Positions 33,571-43,932 of a stretch of 64,000 nucleotides of DNA are shown here, piece by piece (position 1 is the stretch's first letter; each line of letters opens with the position of its first letter). This DNA is from Chalara sp. BL73 (Eukaryota; Ascomycota; Leotiomycetes; Helotiales): assembly GCA_918026815.1 (NCBI GenBank), contig CAKJVC010000010.1, positions 1,428,501 through 1,492,500 on the forward strand. Direction: 5' to 3'. The position numbers and the translations under genes were made by a program. The notes beneath the pieces are model-generated. The model worked only from the letters and a program-made list of their open reading frames with translations, made no database searches and was not told the DNA's origin.

Positions 33571-35675
33571 TTTGATGGATTCAAGAATGCGGCGAAGGCA
33601 GAGAGCCATGCGGCTACTCCAAAGTTGTTTCTCTCAAAGCTCTGTATTGATGGCTCCTAATGCCATTTTTGATCCTACAGTCGACATCCCAAGACCGCCT
33701 CGTAAGAAGAGGTATAGACAAAGAAAAAGATAAATAGACGTCGATTCTCCAGTTCAACATGCAATCGAAACTCTCCATCGTCACCATCATCATCACCATT
33801 ACCACTGCCAATAACAAGCACTTCACCTGGGCAGCAAGCATTGTTCCACTTAACAAACATCGCTCTCTCGTCTCTCTCCGATAAGATACCATGCGTTTCG
33901 TCAACATCATCGCAGCGTTGGCCACAGAGCAGGCCGACAAGGCAAGCACTACTAACTACGCCGAGATCCATTCCCCCGACAATCCCCATTTCGAGAAAAT
34001 TAAGGACATGATACATACCGTGCTTGCGAACATAGATATTGGGGACAAGCAATACGTGAGGCACCACTCCACTTGTAGCAGTGCCGCGTGCTTGTTACGT
34101 AGTTTCTGGCAAGTAGAATGTGGTAAAATTGTGTCTGGTTGTTGCTACTACTACAATGCGTTCTTTTATATACTACAGGTAGGCCATGCGACCGGAATCC
34201 CCTATTCACTCCTCTATTGACTCAGGACCACAAATCCCTTCACGTGACCTAACATACCAACATTGGTCTTAGTTGGAGGTGTCTTTGTAAGGAGTTGTGG
34301 TATTGTAGAAGAAGTGGTGGGGTTGATTTTGCTCACTTCGGCAGGCATGATACGCGGTCCCGACCAACCCAACATAGTAACCTAAGCGACACCGCCCCAA
34401 CTCCATCAGCTATAGCTATAATAGGACTAGCGTTCCGAGAAATATAGGCCGACATAAAATCATTGAATTTTACCGTAATTATTAATGGGACGTGCGGGGT
34501 TGTTTCGCGTGTCGCAGCAGAACGATTTCTCAGCATCGTAGTGAGGGATGAGAGCCCGACGATTTACGTCAGGTTGGGAGCGAGATTTCTCGTCATTTCT
34601 TTTTGCTGCAAGGGGTGTGGGAAAGACTTTACGATACAATGATACGGAGGGATGTCCATGGACGCGTGGCTTATTGTATGATACATCGGTTGATCCCCGT
34701 AAAGACGATGCGCCTCATGTCTGCTTCCGATGGCACCCTCTTCATTTTATTCTGTGGTATTCCGCCCATGCATCTGGTCACCCTCATTTCGCCTTGCGCT
34801 GAATGCTTACCTCGACCGAACCTGCTTCTGCGTTGGGGCTGGCACACAGAAAGATAAGGTCCCTTTCTGGTATTCGTCTCGGCAGATGCCAAGGAAAATG
34901 TAGGCACACAGGGCCTCGGCAGCTGCCGGCGTACCTGCTGGATGAACCCTATTCAATGTGAGCCGGTCCTGGCAGGGAACTCGCTGCTACCTAGGTCTGA
35001 CCGCCGCCCATGCTCGTGCTCGCAGGGTTCCTCCTCGTGCTCGCTCGAACATCCATCATCGCCACTATTGTGACCATGATAGTTGTCGCTCACACCACTA
35101 CCGTCATCGCGACTGACGACCCACTCTCTTGGGACGCAAGAGCCCCGGCATTAGCAGCTCTGCCTTGCTGAAGTCGCATACGCATGACATCCCGACGGAC
35201 AGGTTGCCTCCGCCGCAGCCCCAACAGCCTTCCACCGAATGGCCCGGATACGGTAAGCCGGCTAAGGCCAGTCGACATGAACAAACTTAGACGAAGCACA
35301 CTTAGATGTAAGTGTAGTTCAACCAAAAAAAAAATTCAAGGCAAGCTGGCCCTCTCTATAGCCGTCCGAGAAATTTCCAGCAAACCCTGGATTCGTGAGT
35401 TGTAAGAAAGATCTTAAGCATCCATTAGCAAATCCTTCGTCTCTTTGCATGAAAGAAGGGCGGTTGTAAACTGTGTAGAGCATCCTGTATATACCAGAGA
35501 CTTTCTAAGCCCCATGCCAATACCTGATTGACAAATCCCCTTTGCTCAATACATTTATTAGGTCGGCGAGTTCGGTGAAACGTAGAAGTTCACCACAGAT
35601 CAATATTTAGAGGAGTTATGTTCCCACGGCTCTGCAATCGGAATTCTAACGGACGCCTTCTGTGATCTTAGATAG
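33571..35675. other. Gene-poor stretch
   Basis: No gene I can support over about 2.1 kb. The best candidate is an open frame at 33891-34220 (ATG; MRFVNIIAALATEQA start, 109 codons), which could be a small protein but has neither a convincing signal peptide nor known homology. Other short frames (34548-34857, 35184-35405) look random. Confidence 0.4.
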
Positions 35676-37791
35676 CTATCCTAAAACCACCAGCCTCCTC
35701 CTTACGTGCCTCGCCTCCCAGTCACTGGCATCGACTTGGAACCGAACCTGCGGCAATATTCTCCTTGCAATTCCATCCTCCCAGCTTACAAGGATAAGAC
35801 ACCACTTCCCAGAGCTTATAGAACTGTGACCAATATACACCAATTCTACTTCACAGGACTCTAGTTGTATGCTTACGCTCTTCATTTCCTCGGGTTCAAG
35901 ACCCCCATCAACAAGAACGCCCTTCTCAAACTGTCGGATCACAGTTGTTCCTTCTAGAATCGTGGCTCGTCGCTGGCGGCTTTCCTTGAACTTTCCATTC
36001 TCGCTCCATTCCTCCTCTTCCTCTTCCTCCTCCTCTGGCATTTCGTATGTGAAAGGCGCAATTGCCGCTACTGACGTCCAAAAGAAGACCAAATTGGACA
36101 AAGGAATTTCAGTCTCTGCATTCATCACATCACGAACGGTTTGATTCAAAATTCTGTCCCACTCGATTGCCATCTCTGTAGAAGAAGGATATAGCAATTG
36201 GTCATGCCATTCGTATATCCCAACATAGATATCGTCTTGGCAATCTCCATTCCAGTATACAATATGGCCGTCGTCGTCGAATACCACAAATCCTGGAAAG
36301 GGGCCAGTGAGATAGTCAGGGTAAGCTAGAAGATCGAGAAATCAGCATTCGAGAGTCGATAATTAATATAAAATGAAAATAATAAGGGGAGCGCCTCGAC
36401 CAGAAGCAACCAAGAATTCAGGCTCCTAGGTTCCCGTGGAAATTTAGCATAGGGATGAACGGCTGTGGTTAAAAGAGAATGCTTATACCTCCACAATTAC
36501 CCTCCGCAAACACCCATCCAGCCCACGAGAACGCCGGAAACTCAGCTCGACGTTTTAGATCACCCGTGTTTGCAATCCAGCCCAAACTTTGACCCAGCAA
36601 ATAAAGAGGTAAACCCCAGTAGAAGTCACCCAACGATCTCTTTAACGCCCCTTCGATCCCCTTGAAGGCATTTAGGATATCGCTTTCCATCGTTAACTGC
36701 CTCTTTGTGTAATCCTCTACCAGCGGCCCATAAATTACTGTCCAAATGTTCCTGAAATCATTCGACCATTCACGTCTAGGCATCAGTTTCTCAAATTGCA
36801 GTACATCGGCAGATATGATATGGTGGAAGTTCTGACGGACTTCTTGTTCTCTGCGTTCTCGATCGACCAGTCGGAAACGATCTGCATCTGGTCCCGCGAC
36901 AATAAAGTCTTCACGCCAGCACGCCGATTGGCATTCGAATGTGACAGACTCGGGTGTGAACCGTAGCATTCGTTTCGAGAGAACTCGCTCTTGGAATGTC
37001 CATGCACGTGAGTTCCATTTTGAATTTCTGAGCTCGAATTCCCCGTCTTCTGGTATGGCGACAAGGTCTAAGCCGCCAATAGACGCTGCTGGTGCCACTT
37101 TCCGTGAAAGACAGGGGCCGACACCAGGCAATCCTGCATTTGCATCTGAACCTGCTGCTGCAACTATAGTTAATATTGCGCGGCGATAGATAGTATCCAT
37201 TTGCATAATCTGGCCCAACTTATCCTCTTCTGAGTCCTGGATTATGCAGAGTGAGTCGATCCAAAGGTGCCGTTCGTCAAGTCTTTGACAAAGGAGGATT
37301 GCGTCTCTGATTGTATTTGGGAGATGAGACAGCTGTTTGACTAGGCCACCGGCTTCTGTTAATTGGGAATAGTTTTCTTTGAGGAGACGTAAGTAATCCT
37401 TCTGTCGATGCGCCTCTCCCCACACATAGCTGAGAGCCAAGTATCTACAACCTTCTGGTTGCTCGACTATGTTTCCAGACACAACATCAATCACCCGGAA
37501 ACCAGGGACAGCTGCAATTTCTCTCGTCATCTTTTCAGCACACCATGTGGTATGCTCTTCCTCACAGCATTTCAACCATCCTGTGACTAATTTCATACTC
37601 ACCTCATCAGAATCGTATTTTCTCACTGAAACTTCATACTCAGTGGCAGTCTCTAGTCTCCATGCATCCCACTTCGTGGCTTGTTCAGCAGTCGTAGACA
37701 TTGGAACCATTCCAGGTGGTAGCCATGGATAAAAATGCTTCAGTGATGCTTTTACTGTATTTGGTAGAAGGATCTTGTGCATTCCCAACAT
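35676..37791 (-). CDS. HET-domain protein, two exons
   Basis: Exons 37791-36489 and 36325-35676 (163-bp intron) give about 650 residues. HET motifs are FRVIDVVSGNIV, YLALSYVWGEA (117-127), HLPNTIRDAILLCQ, HLWIDSLCIIQDS (175-187), ILTIVAAAGSDANAGLPG and SRAWTFQERVLSKR (261-274). After the domain are ILNAFKGI, FPAFSWAGWV and, in exon 2, GFVVFDDDGHIVYWNGD and an acidic Glu run (MPEEEEEEEEEW). The exon join is supported by an in-frame Ala codon across the splice and good GT/AG signals. The ATG at 37791 is the first in this frame, yet the frame stays open for about 67 codons further upstream, so a 5' exon may be missing from this model. The protein is probably a vegetative-incompatibility effector; its partner is unknown. 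Confidence 0.88.
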
Positions 37792-38106
37792 TCCAATCGC
37801 ATACCCGTAACTGACTGGCCCATGTAGCGATTCGCCTTCGGATACCCCCAGGCTAAGGAAATGGAAATTCGGTAGGGAGACGTCAGATTCTTTGCTATAG
37901 AGGCTAATTATGTCATTCTCTTTGGCGGCGGTCCGCGGGTCAAGAATGATCAGGGTTCCGAAGTCGTCCAGGAGGCAGGCTTCCCGCGCTACTTTCTACA
38001 GCGAACCTCACACCTCCTCCACGCCGCGAGTGTATTACCAGAAGTAAGGAAGCATCCCTGCCATGCCTCTCTCCAAAACCCATTCATTTTGCTAAAAACA
38101 GAGATC

Positions 38107-39400
38107 TCTCCCAGATATCAGCCCTTTCGTCCACGATATCGAGGCCCGGCTTGACGAGCTTCCCCCCAGGGTGGAATGACGGACCCCTTCGTCACCATCT
38201 ACCAGATCGTGTTCCAGCTCACCATGCGCCAGGTTGGATGCAAAGAGCTCGCCAGCGACATCAAGAAGTTGAAGCATACACTGAGCCTTTACGAAGCCAT
38301 CGACAAAAGCACCAATGCTATTAATATCATTTTCCCCTGGCTGCCTACGCCCGCTTTGATAAGACGTACTATTGCAGGCGGCCAGTTGTATTTCTCTGTC
38401 AAGGGCATTATAAACGACCGCAAGAAGACGGGTCGTCGTGAAGACGATGCCTTACAGCATTTGATAGACATGGGCGACGACATGAACAACATGCTTCAGG
38501 TCCGCTCCTCTGCTCCTCCCTTTTACTACCCCCCCTTCCCTTGTAAATATTGTTCCGAACTGACTCGTGGCTGCTTTTAGTTCAGCATTGGTGTTGTCTT
38601 TGCCGGACTGCAGAACACGGGTATTAACGCCGCGTACCTGCTCGCTTATATCGGCACCAGCCGTTACTGGTGCGAGCGTGTGCGCGCCGAGCTTGACGGT
38701 GTGCTGGACAAGTATGCACCTGACCACACCATGTCATTAACAGAGCGTTTCGCCCTTGTTCCCATCGAGGGCTGGGAAACAGAGATGCCTCTGCTGGACA
38801 ACTGTCTCCGGGAGACCATCCGACTGCAGTTGGGAGGAACCATGTATCGTCGAAATATCTCGAGCTCGGATGTGATTATTGGGAATGAGGTGATTCCTAG
38901 TGGTGCTTTTGCGGTATGTTTTTTCCCCCTTTTGTTATTCTTATGGCTGCTTACTGTATAAAAAGGCCTACCAGGCATCGGATATTCATCAAGATCCGGA
39001 AGTATATCCCGAGCCGCTGAAATGGGACCCCGGACGCTATCTCCCAGATCGAGCCGAGGATAAGAGGAAACCATTCGCCTATGTCGGCTGGGGGCAGGAA
39101 AGTACCCATGTCTTGGTACCCGAGTGAGTGACTTGTTTTTGTTTTTATTCTGTTTTCTCTCTCTCTCTCTTTTCTTTGTCTCTTATTATTCGGGCTGTTG
39201 CTAATGTTTTGATCAAGCTCGCCAAATTAGAGCAGTTTACTATAGTTGCTGTATTCCTCACCCGATTTGATTTCGACACTTGCGATGATAATGGTGTTCC
39301 CTATGATTCTATTCCTCCTCCGGATCTGGACGCCCATGCTTCCGTGAAACCAAAATTTCCAATAAGGCTGAGATACAAACCACGAGAATGGAAAGTTTAA
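38107..39400 (+). pseudogene. Cytochrome P450, N-terminally truncated and frameshifted
   Basis: Recognisable P450 pieces follow in order. 38117-38175 has PFVHDIEARLDELPP. After a frame change at 38176 come DPFVTIYQIVFQLTMRQVGC, an I-helix-like FAGLQNTGINAAYLL in the second exon (38581-38913), and the K-helix ExxR as LRETIRLQ. Exon 3 (38966-39123) has the PERF-like WDPGRYLPDRAED. Exon 4 (39218-39400) has AKLEQFTIVAVF and ends KPREWKV. About 150-180 N-terminal residues, including the membrane anchor, are absent: the sequence runs straight into the HET gene's upstream region. A one-base loss in the G-run at about 39088-39094 shifts the frame inside the haem-binding loop; one frame over, the GAGKYPCLG-type loop with its cysteine is still legible. 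Introns (81, 52, 94 bp) keep their signals,so inactivation looks recent. Confidence 0.8.
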
Positions 39401-39462
39401 ATTACTTATATCAGCCTAACGATGCATTTTTCTTTCTAGCATGGGATGTGAACTCGTGTTAG

Positions 39463-39882
39463 TGTTACGGCCCTGGCCTTATCTCGCTTAGAGCCCTTTG
39501 TGGCTCGGCCCCTGACACTACAGGGCCTCGCTTACACTAGCCCCTTAATAGAACGTGAAATGCTCAATGATATTCAGAAGGAGTTGGGGGATGCCGTCAG
39601 GCTCTCTATTGTTCGCTATGGATAGATAATGAAGTTTATTCTAGCAATGTGTGTGAAAAGTCTTCAGCGCTAGCGTTCCCCACTTAGTCAGACATGTCAG
39701 CTACCTCTGGATTCTCAAATCCTAACACCCCTGGCCAGTCTCCTGTATATAAAGCAATGCTTTCCTTCCCTTCTTCCGTCTGTAACATGTTCTCTTCGTT
39801 ATAACAATTGATAGTCGTTCACACCTTTGAGTCCCTCTTCCTGAGATCTATGGATCGAGATCCCTGTTCACCTTGAGTTGCA
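39463..39882 (+). repeat. LTR family B copy with internal insertion
   Basis: It starts TGTTACGGCCCTGGCC and ends TTCACCTTGAGTTGCA. Head (39463-39545) and tail (39715-39882, with CCTGTATATAAAGCAATGC) match other family B copies. The 170 bp between are not found in them. No target duplication is visible. Confidence 0.65.
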
Positions 39883-41073
39883 GGAGTTTGTCCATGCCTA
39901 TGTTTGCAAAAAAGAAACTTTGCGAGATAACAATAAGAACCAGGCCAAGACGGCAGGTTCTTTATTAAAGAAAAGCAGTACCAATTTAGAGTATCGTTTT
40001 ACCAGAATAGATCTTTCAGCTTTATCAGAGTCGCTGTCCAGGATTCACGAGAGAGTACGTTCGGCCACTGGCCGTTAACTCCAAATAGGTTCCCAATGCT
40101 GCGGACCTGGTCTTCGATTATAGTTCACCCTTCGAAAAAGAGGCGTATGTCCAGCCAGTGGGGGAGGGCGAGGATAAGCAGAATGAAAAGTCTCTCTTCG
40201 ACTAGGCGGCTTGCTCGAGACATGCAGGTCTACTACAGCAGACTTTGTTTTCATGATGGAGGAGAATACCGATGTGGCTCGAGGGTGTTACCGACGGACA
40301 ATGCGGGGCCTTCACGCTCTTTCCGCAAAGATGGAAGAGATGCAAAAGACCATACAGACGGTAGGCATACACTTTATCTGATCTTGAATTCGAGAATAAC
40401 CAGTTTCTCAGCACCGGACTGCAAGTCCCCCATATCCAACACAAGCGCTCTCTCACTATTTTCAAAGTGCCCGCACAACATTATATATAAGAAATTGAGT
40501 GGCATGTAGCTTCAGTCTTTTGACCCTGCCTCTTTATGCGGAGAAATATCTCGGGCAGACGAGTGAACACAGCAGTCGGTATATTATAACTCGATGCTCA
40601 TAATCCTACTGCAACTCTTGCTTACCACCATCCCGTCTACTCGCCGTCCCCTAGTTATCGACGATTATAAACAATCATCTTCATATCCTTACTATACACT
40701 CCAATGATTATCCCCCCCCCTTCTTCCTCACTAGTCGCCCATTGAGCGAGGGGTAAGAATACACTGATGGCGGAAAATGCATGCTACACTCAAGCACTCG
40801 TCTTTCCATCGGCTCAAAACCAGGCATCGTGAAGTGGCTAGATTATCATTGAGAAGCGATACTGGACATTCATCAGGATCGACTTATGAAGACTATGCCG
40901 AGAGAACAGAGCCCATTAGACTTAAATAAGCGTTATTCTTTATATATGATATGCTTAATAGTTTCCCCTAGCCTTGTAAGATTATCTATAAGACCTAAAG
41001 TACCTGAAAATTCGCTAACTAATGCTTTTTTTTCTGTTATAATTGAGGAGGGTCCCCGTTCTGAGACATTTTC
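39883..41073. other. Possible gene relic, otherwise nothing recognised
   Basis: Three stretches have a coding texture in different frames: 39883-40077 (FTRIDLSALSESLSRIHERV), about 40090-40205 (FDYSSPFEKEAYVQPVGEGE) and about 40255-40360 (RRTMRGLHALSAKMEEMQK). They could be remains of one gene broken by frame changes or introns. I cannot name the family. 40510-41073 shows nothing beyond AT-rich sequence. Confidence 0.3.
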
Positions 41074-42989
41074 TTAGGGTATAGGCCGCTTGATTCTGGG
41101 CAGAACCAGCTTTCCATGAGATATCATAGTATTCTTCCCACCAAACCTTTCAGGGTTCAAATAACCCCCTCCACGCCGCATATGCGGTATGGTACTCGCA
41201 GTATTCTGGGCACCAATCTCCAAAGAGAGTTTCTGGCCCTTTTCAAAGAGGAATGCTGCCGGCAGGAAGGGGATGGTCACTGAATAAACCTTGCCCTTTT
41301 CGACGGCAGAACGCGGAACGAGAGGCTGCGAGGGCACCTTGACCCGTTGTGCCTTGAACCCCGCATGCACTTCTTCCCGATGGGAAAGCCGGAAAAATCC
41401 TTTAGCAAAATGCTCATTTGGCTCACTGTGGTTTCCTTCTAAAATGATGACTTTACCATCTTCGTCGAATGCTCGAAGCGCGAGGAAAATATCTTGATCT
41501 TCCGCTTCCGTGGCAACTTCGAGTTCCACGTAAGGCGTACCCATCAGTTCGAAAGATTCGGTGAAGTTGGACTCCAGCTCAAAAGTTATTGTCCCGGTTA
41601 AGCCTTCATACACAAAGCTCTTCCTTTCACCGACTTGCTGATTGAGGCTTAGAGACTGGGATGGCGTGAGGAAGAAGGCCACATTTTCAGCATCTGGAGG
41701 AGGAAAAGCCTCCTCTCCCTCGCGATAAAACGTACCTGTGCTCCGATGCTGAAGCAAACGAATGCGAGGAACTGAAAGAATCCCAGAGTCCTTGTCTCCC
41801 TTTAGGAAATGGTCGAGAAACATTTTCTGAAGTACAACATGATCCTTGTCGTGATACGAAGCTAGATGATTTCCTGTATGCATTTCTAGCCATTTCTGTT
41901 TTGAAGAGATGCTGTTATATGCAATGATGTTGCCGGGAAGGTGAAGCTCGCAGTCGGTCCAGTTCCCTGCAAGGTAGAACGGAACCTCAATATCAGACAG
42001 TTGGCGCGTTTCCTTCAAAATTTTCCATGTCGCACCATCCGGATATTCGTCCTTTGACACCAGAGTAGGATAATCTGCCCGGTTGGCTGCGAGCTGTTCC
42101 CGGTTCAGTCTTCCGTTGGCCCTGCCGGCTTGGTATGGAAGCACAATATTGTTATACCAATGAGGCTGAAATTTGGCTCCGAGGATGCCGCCTTTTCGGT
42201 CTGCTTGATATTTATCAACGGCCGCTTCATATGAGACAACGCAAGTCAGGTGCGGTGGTTTCCGCATGGCGGCCCAATAGCCGGACATGCCATAATAGCT
42301 GATACCACTCAACCCTACCTTACCAGAAGACCATGACTGTACGCCGGCCCATTCTATAACATCATACAAATCTATGTAGCATGAAGTTAGTTCAAATGCT
42401 CATTCAGCTCAACCCTCTAAAGGCTGTGCCCGCATCTTCCGCATGGCCGCAGCGATAGGTTTACTCACCTTGGCTCTCGGCATCTGCTTGGAGTTGAAGG
42501 GAACGTTCCATGCCGAAAGGATCCAGACGTCCTTGGCTGCCTCCAATACCACGACTATCTACTCTTACCACGGCGTAGCCGTATTCCTTGTCTATCACGG
42601 CATTAGCTGCAGCCGAATAATCCCGGGGAAAGGATGCGAAGCCAATAATCAGCACAAGTTCACACATAGTCACTACTCACCCATATGATAGGATCAGACA
42701 CCTCAAAGCATGCATCAGGTCCCAAGGGTTTAATGCGTCTGTACATGTCGGCGTACATTGACGTTGAAGGGAGCCCAAACTCTAGCACGGGAATGTCCTT
42801 GCCATAGGGACCCAGGCTGCAAATCACAGGCACCTTGCTGCCGTCTTTAGATGCGGAGAACGGTAGGAAGACATCCGCGCATAGTTCGGTGCCATCACGC
42901 ATCTTGATGTAGAGATGTTTAATTCGTGTGTACCCTTCTATGTCGAGAGTACTGGTGGGGTACTTGACATTTTGTTGAATCTCCACCAT
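41074..42989 (-). CDS. CocE/NonD-family alpha/beta hydrolase
   Basis: Three exons on the minus strand (42989-42677, 42591-42469, 42371-41074; introns 85 and 97 bp) give about 577 residues. The N-terminal alpha/beta-hydrolase domain contains MRDGTELCADVFLP, the RVDSRGIGGSQG loop, IEWAGVQSWSSGKVGLSG and the nucleophile elbow GISYYG. The C-terminal jelly-roll domain of the X-Pro dipeptidyl-peptidase/CocE class is seen in PYVELEVATEAEDQDIFLALR and VYSVTIPFLPAAFLFEKGQKL. Family members hydrolyse acyl esters (such as cocaine) or act on peptides. No signal peptide is present, so a cytosolic enzyme is likely. It is the left-most member of the presumed regulator/P450/monooxygenase/transporter group. 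The first donor was chosen at GTAGTG, giving WVNKEYGYAVVRV, because the more obvious GTGAGT four bases upstream breaks the frame. Confidence 0.86.
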
Positions 42990-43359
42990 GATGTTGTGGT
43001 TGGAAATAAAAGAACTGGGAGGTTTGTTTTCGGGTAAACTATTACCTCACTAGTTAGGAGAGGAGCAAAGAGTCGAATCAGGTTGGTAGGCACATCAATT
43101 GGGGATATCAAAAAGTTATATGGGTTGGGGCGAACTCAGAGGCCGTCCTATCGAGGTGCATATGGATCCACGTGAGCGGGACAATATCATTGGGGCCATT
43201 AGAGTTCTACTGTGAGGAGCTGCCCCACTTGCACGAACTTGGTAGCGGAGTTCTCACACTCGGATATCCCGCGTTGACTGGGTTCACCAACTGTTTCTAC
43301 CCGATTCCGACATTGCCGACAGGCTAATGTGCATACTGCATTTTTGTCTGCTTGATAGA
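42990..43359. other. Intergenic upstream of the hydrolase
   Basis: Contains the hydrolase promoter on the minus strand. No gene recognised. Confidence 0.4.
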
Positions 43360-43551
43360 TGCAGGAAGTAGAGGTTTACGGATCCATATACGACCCACCA
43401 GGTCACGTGGTACGCACCACCCCCATTTTGTAGAATCTAGAGTAGAACCTAATACAACAACAATTATTACCATATCCATCAAGACCAAGAGCGTGGCCTA
43501 CAAAGTAGAGCTACGCCTTTTGCCCCGTGGAAGGTAAGACCTGTACCAACA
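43360..43551 (+). mobile_element. Solo LTR (family C) with target duplication
   Basis: 192 bp from TGCAGGAAGTAGAGG to CCTGTACCAACA, flanked by ATAGA at 43355-43359 and 43552-43556. It is nearly identical to 29832-30023. Confidence 0.88.
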
Positions 43552-43932
43552 ATAGACGGTCGTAAAGGCCGCTGGTCTCGTTCATGTATGTGTGACTCCC
43601 TGGGAAGCTACGTTTAAGCACTAGATAATAATGAACTACTGTAGGCTGCATTCCATCTCCACTGTATACTATTAACAAAGGCACCACTTACGGCTCGAAT
43701 CGACGTAAATTAGTCTCATTACCCGGAAAATACAAACTGCTATCTCATCGGTGTCGAACGCGTCACTCCACCACGTAACATCACTTAAAAGCCCACGATC
43801 TGTAGTTGCAAAAGTGTCTTATTACTTGGAAAGAGATTGCCAAATTAAATATCCAAGAGAGCCACCAGCCAAACGCATCCGTATTCCGTGAGGGGATCCA
43901 GCTCCCCGCCTCCGCAACCCGATAGGACGTTG
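43552..43932. other. Intergenic
   Basis: Separates the solo LTR from the 3' end of the regulator gene. No feature recognised. Confidence 0.4.
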
